Below, piece by piece: positions 1 to 9,400 of a stretch of DNA of 64,000 nt. The translations under genes were made by a program, and so were the position numbers. The notes below the pieces were generated by a model. The model did no database searches. It worked only from the letters and a program-made list of their open reading frames with translations, and was not told the DNA's origin. Positions within the stretch are counted from its first letter, which is position 1. Every line of letters begins with the position of its first letter. Source of the stretch: Lactuca virosa (lineage: Eukaryota > Streptophyta > Magnoliopsida > Asterales > Asteraceae); assembly GCA_928212115.1 (NCBI GenBank), contig CAKMRJ010001112.1, positions 408,056,299-408,120,298 on the forward strand, written 5' to 3'.

Positions 1-910
1 TTAGTCGTTAATTCCTTGGTGAAAAATTCTAGAACGTCTGATTGTTCACCGTCAATTGAGAAGTGTGTGTCTGAGTTTGGGTTTCACTCAAATCGTGGTA
101 ATAACGATTGTAAGATCATCAACATAGATGTTGTGTAACCATAAACCTCAGTGGTGATTGCTGAGAGTCTCAAGGGTTACGTTTATGAATGTGAAATTGA
201 TGGAGACATAGGAGGTTGGTTCCGAAGGAAAAAGTGTACCTCTGCTATAAATTAGTGACAAAGCAGTCAACTCTTAACTCATTGTGAGAAGAGTAAGGTA
301 GCTCAATGACTTATGTGAATTGTTATCCTGATTGGGAAGGAACGACCGGAATGAAAGTTTCATTAAGGCTTCAAACATAGAGTCTCAGAGGCTTAGGACA
401 ACATGCAACAACATGCTTCTAGGGGCACTTAGCTAGGACATAAATTCAGAATTATACCTGTCCCATCATTCTGAGTTGAGGTTACAAGAAGTTACACCAA
501 AATCATGAACGTATATAGAAAATAACATACAAATAAAGAATTTTTTTTTGTAATGTTTGGATTTTCTGAAAAAGATAAAACAGAAATAAAGAAAATATTT
601 TGGTGATTTTTGAATTTTCTAAAAAAGATAAAACAGAAATAAAGAAAATATTTTTGATTTTTAAGTTTTCTGAAAACAAATAAAAGAAAAACAGAAAATA
701 TTAAAGAAACTAAATTAGAAGCATAAATGAATAGTGACTTCCGAAGCGTTCTGAAGCTCGGAAATAATCGGAAGACTGTAGATGTACATAGTATATAGAA
801 GCATTCCGAAACCCTGATGAACAGTAAAATCCGAAGCATTCCGAAGCTCGGAGCGTGAACAGTAAGTTCCGAAGCGTTCCGAAGCTCGGAACGTGAACAT
901 TGAATTCCGA
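1..910. other. Non-coding stretch downstream of copia 1 pol
   Basis: No convincing coding region is seen on either strand. Positions 1-480 show nothing I recognise. Positions 549-700 hold an A-rich tandem repeat and 739-925 a cluster of CCGAAGC/GCTCGGA words, both listed separately. By position this is the region between RNase H and the unseen 3' LTR, where Sirevirus-type elements often carry an extra reading frame, but none survives here. Confidence 0.5.
549..700. repeat. A-rich tandem repeat, period about 62 bp
   Basis: Two near-identical units (starting near 549 and 612) share the block AAAAGATAAAACAGAAATAA followed by AGAAAATATTTT. A third, shorter and more diverged unit follows near 662. 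This lies in the non-coding 3' part of copia 1. Confidence 0.8.
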
Positions 911-925
911 TTACGAAAGGGATTT
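739..925. repeat. Cluster of CCGAAGC / GCTCGGA inverted words
   Basis: The pair TCCGAAGC..TCCGAAGCTCGGA recurs in close variants at about 739-762, 829-852 and 869-891, with further half-words near 804 and 906. The words are partly self-complementary (TCCGA with TCGGA), so the transcript could fold locally. They lie just beyond the 3' end of the copia 1 RNase H frame. Confidence 0.7.
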
Positions 926-1399
926 CGGAACTGATGCAGCTTCTATCATTCTGAGACCTTGTAAAATAAAATTGAACGTAGCTTCAGGTAAGGCCTTTGT
1001 GAAGATATCAGCCAACTGATTAGAGGATCTAACAAGGTGTACTTCAACATTTCCATCCTCTACGTGATCCTTTATAAAATGATATCGCAGTGCTATATGT
1101 TTCTTCTTTGAGTGTTGCACTGGATTATGGCAAATTCTGATTGCACTTTCTAAATCACAATATAATGGAATCCTTTTAATGTTGATCCCATAGTCCCTTA
1201 ACTGATTCTGAATCCATATAACTTGAGAAGTGCACGATGCAGCTGCAATGTATTCTGCTTCTGCAGTAGACAGGGAGACACAAGTCTGCTTCTTGGATTG
1301 CCAACTAACATGTTTGCCATCTAGAAACTGACATCGCACAGAGGTGCTTTTGCGATCGAGACCACATCCACTAAGATTAGCATCTGAACACACTTTCAC
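911..1399 (-). pseudogene. Copia 1 RNase H domain
   Basis: The frame encodes about 160 residues of a Ty1/copia-type RNase H, the enzyme that degrades the RNA strand of the RNA/DNA hybrid during reverse transcription. Recognisable blocks are CGLDRKSTSVRCQFL near the start, LSTAEAEYIAAASC in the middle (catalytic acidic residues on AEAEY), and HIALRYHFIKDHVEDGNVEV followed by QLADIFTKAL near the end. This is one of the better preserved parts of copia 1. It is separated from the RT frame at 1457-2083 by a short broken stretch that should code for the domain's N-terminus. Confidence 0.88.
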
Positions 1400-1456
1400 A
1401 AAGAAACCATAGTTAGAAGGATACCAGATTCCGAGAGAGGTGGTTCTTTTGAGGTA

Positions 1457-2500
1457 TCAGGATATATTCTTCACAACAATCATATGAGGTTCACGTGGAT
1501 TTTCCTGAAACCTAGCACAATAGCAAACAACAAACATTATATCTAGACGACTCGATGTTAGATACATTAAAGACCCAATCATCTGTCGATATAGAGTAAT
1601 ATATGCCGCTATCTTGTCCAAGGATGGCGTAAGCTTTGTTCCGAACGCCATTGGAACATTTACCTTCGAATCACCCACCATACCGAACTTTGCTAGCAAG
1701 GTCTTTGTGTAGGCTTCTTGGTTGATGAATATAGCCTCTAAACTCAGTCTAACGTTTAAACCAAGGAAAAAGTTAATAGGACCCATTGAGCTCATTTCAA
1801 ATTTAGTTTCTATCAGTTTTCGGAATTCAACAGTTAATTTAGGATTAGTGGATCCGAAAATGATGTCATCAACATAAATCTGAACGATCATTAATTGGTC
1901 ACAATCTTTCTTACGAAAGAAGGTTGGGTCAATCGAACCTTGTTTAAATTTTGTTTGTTTCAGAAAACGAGTAAGGGTTTCATACCATGCCCTTAGAGCT
2001 TGTTTCAATTCATTCACAACCTTATCCAATATATAACAATGATTTGGATACTTTTCATTACTAACCTGGTGGTTATTCAACATATACCGTTTCCTCTAAT
2101 TCACCATTCAGAAAGGCACACTTCACATCCATTTGAAAAAATTCAAGATTTTTGTGAGTTGCATACGCAAGAAAGATCCGAACAGATTCAAGTCTCGCAA
2201 CTGGTGCGAACTTCTCCTCGTAGTCTATACCTTCCTATTGGCAGTATCCTTTCACAACCAGTCGTGCCTTGTTGCGAATCACATTGCCTTCCTTATCCAT
2301 TTTGTTGCGAAACACCCATTTCATTCCCGACGACTGAAGCATCCTTCGGAGTGGGAACAAGTCTCCAAACCTTGTTTCTTTCAAATTCATTGAGTTCTTC
2401 CTGCATAGCTTGAACCTAATCAGCATGATCAAGAAAAATCTTTACAGTTTTAGGCTCAATTTTAGAAATAAACGAATTAAACAGGCAAAATTCCATTTTC
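1457..2500 (-). pseudogene. Copia 1 reverse transcriptase (broken)
   Basis: Ty1/copia reverse transcriptase in pieces. The N-terminal block KWVFRNKMDKEGNVIRNKAR lies near 2270-2330. The motif QMDVKCAFLNGELEETVY is readable around 2085-2135. The catalytic block QIYVDDIIFGSTN is near 1850-1900, and SLMYLTSSRLDIMFVVCYCA lies at the C-terminal side. A TAA stop interrupts the frame near 2078, and frameshifts separate 2235-2432 from the rest. The YVDD active site itself is intact. Because the frame is interrupted, no full enzyme can be made from this copy. Confidence 0.88.
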
Positions 2501-2934
2501 GAAAATAATGCAGTTTGATTCGCTTTTTGTTGTGCCCTTGTAAGAACTCCTGACGATGCTTCTCCGATCACTTGAGATGTTGGAAGATCCTTAGTCCATT
2601 TTGTCATAGGTGGATAACATGGATCATAGGCTGGATCGACTTCGGCAAAAACTTCCTCATATTCTTATTGCACATCAGAATCATTAGTTTCATTCTCCCC
2701 ATGGAAGTTTGCATGTACATCTTCATTTGGAATCGGATTCTCCCCCTGGATTGAAGCATCGGTATTTGGAGGTTGTAGTAGAACCCTCCCCCTCAAATGG
2801 AGCTTCGGTGTAGGAGGTTGAAGAGGAACTCTCCCCCTGTAATGGAGCATCAAAAGGTGCTGGTTGAGATGGTGGATCAGAAGCTTTCGGAATTGGTGTA
2901 TCCTGAGAGGTTTCGATGTTTTTAGCAGCTTCAT
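2416..2934 (-). pseudogene. Copia 1 integrase-RT linker (low complexity)
   Basis: This is the region between the integrase C-terminus and RT. It is rich in proline, serine and glutamine in one frame and carries repeated short units around PLQGE/PFEGE, reflecting an imperfect DNA repeat (variants of TCTCCCCCTG) at 2740-2850. It ends near the usual RT entry sequence. No enzymatic domain is seen. The pieces are in different frames. Confidence 0.6.
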
Positions 2935-4080
2935 CGATAGTTTTCTTTAACTCATCCCCTTGATTGTCCTTTGCTTTAAATTCATAAGAGATGGCTTTTT
3001 CAGGCTCATCAAACAGATTCATAAATTCCTCATAGAGATTTGAAAGAGGAATTGTTATAGGATTCTGTGAAGGAAAGATCTTCTCAGATGGACAATCAGT
3101 TTTCTGATACTTCTTCATATAATTATCGTCAAAGGTGACATAATAGAGTTCTTCAATCTTTATTGATTTCTTATTCAGAATCCTATATGCCTTCGAAGTT
3201 AACGAGTAACCCAGAAAAATGCCCTCATCAGCTTTCGCATCGAATTTACTCCTATGTTCTTTTGAGTTGAATACGAAACACCTGGAACCAAACACATGAA
3301 AGAATTTTACGTTAGGTTTTCTATTGTTCAGAATCTCATAAGGTGTAATCAAGAATCTTTTGTTAATTAATGAGCTGTTCTGTGTGAAACAAGCAGTTGC
3401 GATAGCATCAGCCAAGAAGTAGAGTGGAAGATTCGTAAAAGATAACATCGTCCTTGCAGCTTCGCAAAGAGAACGGTTTCGTCTTTCAACAACACCGTTC
3501 TGCTGAGGAGTGTAAGGAGCAGAGAAGTTGTGAGCAACTCCTTTTTCAGTCAAGAATTCTTCAAACACTTTGTTTTTAAATTCAGAACCGTTATCACTGC
3601 CAACTTTCCGAATGGGCTTTCGTAATTGAAGCTCGATCTGCTTGATGAAATCCTTCAGCTTCGAAGTTGCATTTGATTTTTGTCTAAGAAAGAAAACCCA
3701 GGTAAATCTTGAAAAGCCATCAACAATAACCAGAATATACTTATTACCACCAATGCTTTCGATGGAAGATGGGCCACAAAGATCGATGTGTAAAAGTTCC
3801 AGTGGCTTGATTATTTTAGTATTGATGATTGTCGAGTGACTCTTTCTACTTTGTTTTCCTAGCTCGCAAGCAGCACACAGATGTTCCATCTCAAACTTCA
3901 GAAGAGGTAGTCCTCGTACAAGATTGCCAAGTATAAGTTTGTTGATATCCTTGAAATTCAGATGAGAGAGCCTTCAGTGCCATAACCAACTATCATCCGA
4001 GGATGCTTTCATAATAAGGCAAATAGAAGGCTTCCCTTTGATCGGTTTTATGTTCAAAGGATACATTTCTCCATTTCTTG
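2935..4080 (-). pseudogene. Copia 1 integrase
   Basis: Ty1/copia integrase, which joins the cDNA to the host chromosome. The zinc-binding N-terminus (HLNFKDINKL.. to EHLCAACELGKQ) is cut by a TGA stop at 3974-3976, right after its first Trp-His pair, probably a C-to-T change in a CGA codon. The core keeps all three catalytic acidic residues: LHIDLCGPSS, VGSDNGSEF and NGVVERRN. The copia-specific C-terminal block (VFGSRCFVFNSKEHRSKFD, then EGIFLGYS) follows. The open stretch from 3889 to 2723 is about 390 residues and is the best preserved piece of the element. Confidence 0.92.
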
Positions 4081-4425
4081 TGGATTTCAGAAGCACTGTT
4101 TTTTTGATTTTTTCTTTATGATCTCTGAACCCTCATCATCGAATGATACTTTCAGTCCAGTACCTACAACCAATTGCGAGACACTTATTAGATTATATTG
4201 TAGACCTTCTACATAAGTTACCTTTCGAATGGAGAATTCACCATTCGTAATCATCCCGTAGCCTTTGATTTCACCTGTGGCGTTGTTTCCAAACTTTACA
4301 CAACCATCGGCTTTTAACGATCAGAATTCTCTTAGTTGTTCTCTCCTTCCAGTCATGTGATGCGAACAAACACTGTCGATATACCATTATGAGTCGTATT
4401 GATCGTCACGCATTACCAACAAAAT
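4081..4425 (-). pseudogene. Copia 1 protease region with altered active site
   Basis: Aspartic protease that should cut the gag-pol polyprotein. The usual copia signature WYxDSGCSxHMTG appears here as WYIDSVCSHHMTGR around 4345-4387. The catalytic Asp is kept, but the invariant Gly of the D-S-G triad is replaced by Val, which is expected to inactivate the enzyme. The downstream reading is broken, and no long open frame remains. Confidence 0.75.
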
Positions 4426-6583
4426 TCAGAGAGATTTAGGAACCCAAACCATCTTGGGTCCTTGTGAGGATTTCTTAACTACAGGAAATATCTTAGCAGC
4501 ATTAACCCAAAAAGATCTTTTTATTAAAACATTATTCTTCTCTTTTATTATTTTGAAAACTTCCATTTTATCATCACCAAGATTAATTTTAACTACATTA
4601 GATTTCCTCTGAATAAATTCTCTGTGATTCTTAGCCATCTTTTTCGCAAATGCCTTTTCCTCCTTTTTCAAGTTTGCTTCGTATTCTTTGAGAGAAATCT
4701 CTGGTTCTGAAACAACTTTACTTTTTCCCTTTACATCCTTTGATGTGTTGACTGGTTTTGAAAATTGTGGTTTTGGAGAACTATTAGATTTTGGCTTTTC
4801 AAAAGGTTTTGAAACACGCAATTTTGAAACCTGTGGTGTTGATTTTTGAGAAGAAGATTTTGGGTGAGATTTCGGAATGGGAGAAGAATGTTTATTTTGA
4901 TTTGAAACTCTTTCGAAATTAACAGAATTCAATCAATTCAGCAGCAAGTTTATGAATGTTTGGCTTTGGTTTTTCCTTTTGGACTGGCGTATCAGTTTGT
5001 TCCGAAGAGGTTTCACTCAGAATATCTTTAGTACCGCTAGGACCAGCCTTATCGTAACAATGGTTAACCCGATTTAATGGTTTTGAAACGTATTTTCCCT
5101 TTGTTTTCCATGAGGTCATTTCGGAAAGACTTTTTGTTTCATCTGCATTGTTGATTGGTCCCGACCAAAAGAATTCGTCAAAACCATTCACATTATCATT
5201 ATCAACAAGGGATGTTAGTTATGGAGTATCATTTATGTTCAGTCCGGTTTTTTACGAAAACTTGGTTCGGAACTGTTTTGTACTTTCGAAAAAACTGTGA
5301 CTTTTTCATTTAAAACTTTAGAGCCTTTATTTTCAACAATACGCACGAATTCGATTGAATTTTCAGAAATCAACTTTTTCTTAGGCCTATCAGCATTTTG
5401 AACAAAAGCAGAACAATCTATCTCATCCTCTACTGAAATTTCACTCATATCACTTTCGTCAAATTCAGAAATGTTTTCAGAATTAAAAGTATTTTCTGAA
5501 TTTAATTTCTCGCATAATGAATCTAATTTTTGTATAGTATTTGATTTGATTTGTTCTTCATCCTTTTTAGATAACAATTCTTTTAACATGTTTTTGTGAT
5601 CTTTGGACTTAATATATTCCTTGATTTTCTCAAGTCCAATTTTGTAAGAGTCATAAACGTCGTCAGAAGACACAATAGATTCACACTTGTAACAATCTGC
5701 ATCGATTTCATCCTCTTTCAATTCAAGAAAGGGCAAAATTATTTTGTGCAATCCCTTTCCTATTTCACAAGCAAGATGCAATTGAGTAATATTGAAGTAT
5801 AAACGCTAAGCTATCAAACAGAAAATATTTCTTTGTTTCAAAAGTCTAAATTGTCTCTCTTAAGATAAATAACATCATCCTTTGACCTAGTAAGCTCTAA
5901 TTCCAACTTCTCTATCCATAATCTTCTCTCTTCACTTTTATATGTTACCCTGCTGATTTAATCAGTTTAGTTAGAATTGCTAAGACGAGTTCTTTTTAAA
6001 CTGTCACTAAAATTGGAAATAGTGTATTTTAAATCATCTAATTCAGAAACATAATGGGTAATAGGTATATTAATAGATTGGAGTATAGAGTGTATCTTAT
6101 TGATGGCCTTCTCACATTCATTCACCTGTTCAGAAACAGGCTTCATAGCAAAACAATTTTCAGAGGCATGACCGCCATCAGTTGCATAGCCCCTTTGTTC
6201 CGAAACCCCGTTCTGAACCATTAGGCATCTTTCTTCGTACTCATGAAATTATGACTTTGCTACAAAACACCCACTATGTGTGGGTTTCCTGACTTCATCA
6301 TCTTCAGAATCTGTGGACCACACTTCAACACGTCCATCTTCATCACTACCTTCCTGCACAATTAATGTTGGCTTGTGTTCACATCACTCTTCTTCCTAAG
6401 CTCCTCTATCTTTTGAAGATAGTAGGCTTCATCCTTCTCTGTTTCTTTCTTTTCATTCATTCTCCTCAACATACATTCTTTGGCAAAATGATTTTTGCCA
6501 TGACAGTAATTGCAATCATAGCCAGAATCACATAACAATTTCTTTTCCTGCTTATCTTCTTCCTTTTGAGAGTTCTCGAAGCT
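4426..6583 (-). pseudogene. Copia 1 gag C-terminal region with zinc knuckle
   Basis: The C-terminal half of gag, in at least four out-of-frame pieces (5967-6221, 5239-5781, 4919-5191, 4426-4932). A canonical CCHC zinc knuckle, CX2CX4HX4C (CNYCHGKNHFAKEC), lies at 6473-6514; it would bind the element RNA. Downstream the translation is rich in Glu/Asp/Ser (for example SEFDESDMSEISVEDEID) and then in Lys/Ser/Pro before the protease. A long spacer of this kind between knuckle and protease fits a Sirevirus-type gag, but I infer that from style only. Confidence 0.75.
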
Positions 6584-7522
6584 CTATTCTCTTGACTTTT
6601 CTAAATTGAAGTTTCCCTGCCTGTTCGTGTTCTTAAATTGACCAAAATTCTTTTTGACGAACTTTTTAGGATTAGATACCATCAGAGCATATTCCTCTTT
6701 GGTAAGTTCAATGTCCGAAAAGTCAGATTTAGAATCTTCTTCGGCTATCTTTTTACCTTTCACAACTAAGGACAACGGACCAAGACTAGAGACAAGCTTC
6801 ACATCCTTCGTAACCTCATCTTCATGGGATCTAAGAATTACCACAAGCTTGGCCAAAGAGTAGCTCTTGAACTGTTCATGCGCTTTCACAGTAGACACAA
6901 CAACTTTCCATTCAGATCTTAACCCATTCATGAACGTGACTTTTTGCTCTATAACTTCACGTCTGAGATTGTGTTTCAGCATCCTGCTTAACAAATGATT
7001 AAAACGATTAAACGTCTGATCAAGTTTTTCATCATACTTTTGTACAAATGCTCCAAACTCAGACAAAAGCAATGTTTGCATGGAGTGTTCCAAATCGGCG
7101 TCGCTTGAATAAAGCTCCTTTAACCTGTCCCATATCTCCTTTGCCGTCTTACATGCACTCACTAGACGAAAAGTGTCCGGAGGAAGAGCAAACGTTATTA
7201 TTCTCATTGCATTGATGTTGCTCAACAACTTATCTTTTTCATCTTGAGGAATTGTAGTATTTTCAACAAGAAGAGTATTGTATTCAGCTTGAGTCTTGAT
7301 GACCTTTCTGGTAGCCGTGTGAGCGAACGTCTCATGCGTCATGGCTTGCCATATTGTGGTGCCATGATCTTCAATGCTGAGAACATAATCTTTGAAGTGC
7401 AGTGCCCAGACTTCATAATCATGTGGGAAGAGGATTGGGATCCTAGTAGTAGATCCGATACTACTGGAAAGATTGAAAGAAAGAGTACGAGGATATTCGT
7501 GCTGCATGATGTTGAGATTCAC
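6584..7522 (-). pseudogene. Copia 1 gag capsid domain
   Basis: A 312-residue open frame resembling the UBN2-type gag polypeptide of plant copia elements. N-terminal DYEVWALHFKDYVLSIEDHG resembles the usual W-x-x-x-M-x-x-x-L start, and TAKEIWDRLKELYSSD is the hallmark central motif. The later QTFNRFNHLLSRMLKHNL, then EVIEQKVTFMNGLRSEW, corresponds to the last helices. It assembles the virus-like particle in the cytoplasm. The frame opens about 190 bases downstream of the primer-binding site, as expected for the first gene. Confidence 0.85.
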
Positions 7523-7701
7523 AAAAACTGGTATAAAATCAGATGTGTAAAACTATAATCGAGTTTAAGGTAAAAATCAAGATCTAGATCTGACGTCTAT
7601 AATCGATAGAAACGATCAAGACGACAAGAACAGATCCAATATAAACACAAAACCCGAACAGAACTCGACATAAGAGTAGCGCATGAGTTACATTATCTCC
7701 T

Positions 7702-7713
7702 GCTCTGATACCA
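7702..7713 (-). other. Primer-binding site of copia 1
   Basis: Read on the minus strand the sequence is TGGTATCAGAGC, complementary to the 3' end of initiator methionine tRNA, the usual primer of plant copia elements. It starts two bases after the end of the 5' LTR. Confidence 0.93.
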
Positions 7714-7715
7714 AT

Positions 7716-8009
7716 TGTAGAAACAATAATATAGATCGATAGATTCTATAAACAATAATGTGAATCAAATAACATGAATGATGATCAAAATAGTGTCGGA
7801 TGCTTAGATTATCAAAGCTCTAGAAGAGTTCAACGTGAACTTCTCTGTGAGAGCTTGGTAGGGCGATACAATCGTTAACCCTAATTGTTACATGCATGAT
7901 TAAATAGTCTAACCCTAGAAAGCAATAATCACGGATGGACATGCCCAAACCGATATAAATGAGACTATTCTAGCGTATACAATTGACACAACACATAATA
8001 AGCCCAACA
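7716..8009 (-). repeat. 5' LTR of copia 1 (294 bp)
   Basis: On the minus strand it begins TGTTGGGCTTATTATG and ends TTGTTTCTACA, so it has the TG..CA ends of an LTR. It stops two bases before the primer-binding site. The right boundary is set by the resumption of another element's reading frame at 8011. The five bases outside it are AAGTG (8010-8014); the partner duplication would lie before the window. Confidence 0.88.
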
Positions 8010-8010
8010 A

Positions 8011-8223
8011 AGTGCAGTTCACTTAGCAAAGAATCCAGTGTTTCACAGCAGAACGAAACACATTCAGATGAGGTACCATTTCATTCGAGAGTTAATCAAT
8101 GAAGGAACTCTAAACTTGAAGAAAAGCCTTGGAACGAAGAATCCAACTGATATGTTCACCATGGTGGTTACCACTGAGAAGTTGAAGCTTTGCATGGCTT
8201 CAACTGGACTTTCAAAAGTTTGA
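8011..8223 (+). pseudogene. Copia 6 RNase H C-terminus, interrupted by copia 1
   Basis: An open frame with no start of its own that begins directly at the copia 1 LTR edge and ends at the natural stop. It opens with SAVHLAKNPVFHSRTKHIQM, which matches the conserved C-terminal block of Ty1/copia RNase H (the SAIxLAxNPVFHxRTKHI type), and continues HFIRELINEG and TDMFT. The upstream half must lie on the other side of copia 1, outside the window. Because the frame is intact up to the junction, copia 6 was probably little decayed when copia 1 landed. Confidence 0.9.
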
Positions 8224-8237
8224 AGAAAAGGGCTTGG

Positions 8238-8242
<5 letters not shown>

Positions 8243-8288
<46 letters not shown>
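8243..8288. repeat. (GA)n microsatellite
   Basis: Pure alternating AG of about 46 bases between the copia 6 RNase H stop and its polypurine tract. Confidence 0.97.
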
Positions 8289-8291
<3 letters not shown>

Positions 8292-8339
8292 TTTGAGGAA
8301 TGGTGAAATTTGAATGGCAGATGAAGTTGTTCAAGCCGT

Positions 8340-8351
8340 CAAGTGGGAGAT
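8340..8351 (+). other. Polypurine tract of copia 6
   Basis: CAAGTGGGAGAT directly precedes the LTR start TGTTGGGAT. This is the standard position and form of the plus-strand primer in plant copia elements. Confidence 0.88.
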
Positions 8352-8467
8352 TGTTGGGATTATGAAGTCTTGTCCAACATGGAGCTTTTGGAGCACTTGG
8401 AACTCAATGGATCAGTTGAGGCTCATGGATCAAGTGCCAAAGGAACGGGTCACGTACAAGGGGGTTT

Positions 8468-8516
8468 AGAGCACCTGGAAGAGGTTTGGAGCACTTGGAA
8501 GAGGTTTGGAGCACTT
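8468..8516. repeat. Short tandem repeat, 21-bp unit
   Basis: GAGCACTTGGAAGAGGTTTG and close variants are repeated in tandem inside the U3 part of the copia 6 LTR. Confidence 0.75.
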
Positions 8517-8585
8517 TGGAGGGATATGGAGCAACAAGGGGTCCTTGTTGCACCACTTGATAAAAGGATGGGCCAAGAGGGATGC

Positions 8586-8830
8586 TCTTGCGCCATGATG
8601 CTTCTTGTTGTGCCATGCATGGCCTTGTTGCGCCATGCATGTGCTTGTTGCTCCATGGTGATGTTGTTGCTCCAAGATTGATGTTTGTGCGCCATACTTG
8701 ATGCTCTGGCGCCATTTATATCCCTGTTGCGCCATCTAGGGTTGCTGTTGCGCCATGAAGAAGTTGTTGTGTCATCATGGACCATCTTGGTACATGATGC
8801 GCCATATTGATTCCTTTGTTGTGCCATGTT
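8586..8830. repeat. Degenerate GTTGCGCCAT tandem array
   Basis: The word GTTGCGCCAT or a one- or two-base variant recurs about eleven times with spacing of roughly 18-28 bases in U3 of the copia 6 LTR, ending about 145 bases upstream of its TATA box. Spurious minus-strand reading frames beginning Met-Ala-Gln-Gln result from it. Confidence 0.75.
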
Positions 8831-8973
8831 GATCCAAGTATGCCTAGAAGATGATGATACTCAAGAATGTTCCAGAAGATGTTGCATGACTGATTGTGAT
8901 TGGTTGTCACCATTCATGGGCCTATAGGCCAAATGGGCTTGGCCAATTAGGGTTTTAGGTTTGATCCCTCAAG

Positions 8974-8982
8974 TATAAATAG
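8974..8982 (+). promoter_or_regulatory. TATA box of the copia 6 LTR
   Basis: TATAAATAG is a textbook plant TATA box and lies where the U3/R boundary of an LTR of this size is expected. Confidence 0.65.
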
Positions 8983-9048
8983 ACTCATACCCCATCATTG
9001 TAAATTGCTAGATTTATGTGAGAGCTCAAAGTGAGATACAAATTTGAG

Positions 9049-9202
9049 CACTGGCGGATTTAGTATATATCCCGGGGTAGCCCGGGATACCCCTCAAAAA
9101 AATTTCGATAGTGTAATTTTTTCGGAATTTTTTTTCTTATTGTGTATTACACGATTTTTTTGGTCGGGGATATCCCTTACTTTGATTCTGGATCCGCCAC
9201 TG
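9049..9202. mobile_element. hAT-like MITE, 154 bp
   Basis: The left end CACTGGCGGAT and the inverted right end CAGTGGCGGAT match in 10 of 11 bases. The flanks AATTTGAG (9041-9048) and ACTTTGAG (9203-9210) match in 7 of 8, as expected for the 8-bp duplication made by hAT transposases. The interior is AT-rich and non-coding, with GGGGTAGCCCGGGATACCCC near the left end. It interrupts the leader part of the copia 6 LTR. Confidence 0.8.
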
Positions 9203-9400
9203 ACTTTGAGTGTTTGTAATTGTTCCAGAAAGGTAATAAAATCCTCTCTCTTGTTCGTCCGTGGACGTAGGTCACATTGACCGAACCACGTTAAATATCG
9301 TGTTCTTTTTTATTTACGTTTTTCAGAAGTTTTGTGAGTCTACCGAAGTTTGTGTTTTGATATTTCTTTAAAGTGTTTAACTTGTTTTGTTGTCACTCAA

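Larger units (their letters stand above)
1..8009 (-). mobile_element. Copia 1: Ty1/copia retrotransposon, Sirevirus-like, 3' end outside the window
   Basis: On the minus strand the order is 5' LTR (7716-8009), primer-binding site, gag, protease, integrase, RT and RNase H, which is the Ty1/copia order. The reading frame is broken at many places, so the copy is dead. No match to the 5' LTR is visible in 1-910, so the 3' LTR must lie before the window. The right edge abuts another copia's RNase H reading frame at 8010/8011, which shows that this element inserted there. The Sirevirus-like assignment rests on the long gag with a K/S-rich and acidic C-terminal part and the style of the integrase and RT; it is not proven. 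Confidence 0.88.
8352..9400 (+). repeat. 3' LTR of copia 6 (right end approximate)
   Basis: It starts TGTTGGGATTATGAAG right after the polypurine tract. A TATA box, TATAAATAG, lies at 8974-8982, followed by a leader-like stretch containing GAACCACGTTAAA, common in the R/U5 part of copia LTRs. A MITE is inserted at 9049-9202. I cannot fix the right end because the 5' LTR is not in the window; homology of style fades near 9400. Confidence 0.7.

Noticed and set aside
7702..7713. Possible tRNA gene
   Set aside because: Only the short complement of the initiator tRNA 3' end is present; this is a primer-binding site. No cloverleaf is found here or at 46959-46972.
8343..8913. Several overlapping frames rich in Met-Ala-Gln-Gln
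   Set aside because: They translate the GTTGCGCCAT repeat array of an LTR on the wrong strand; no family resemblance and no independent support.
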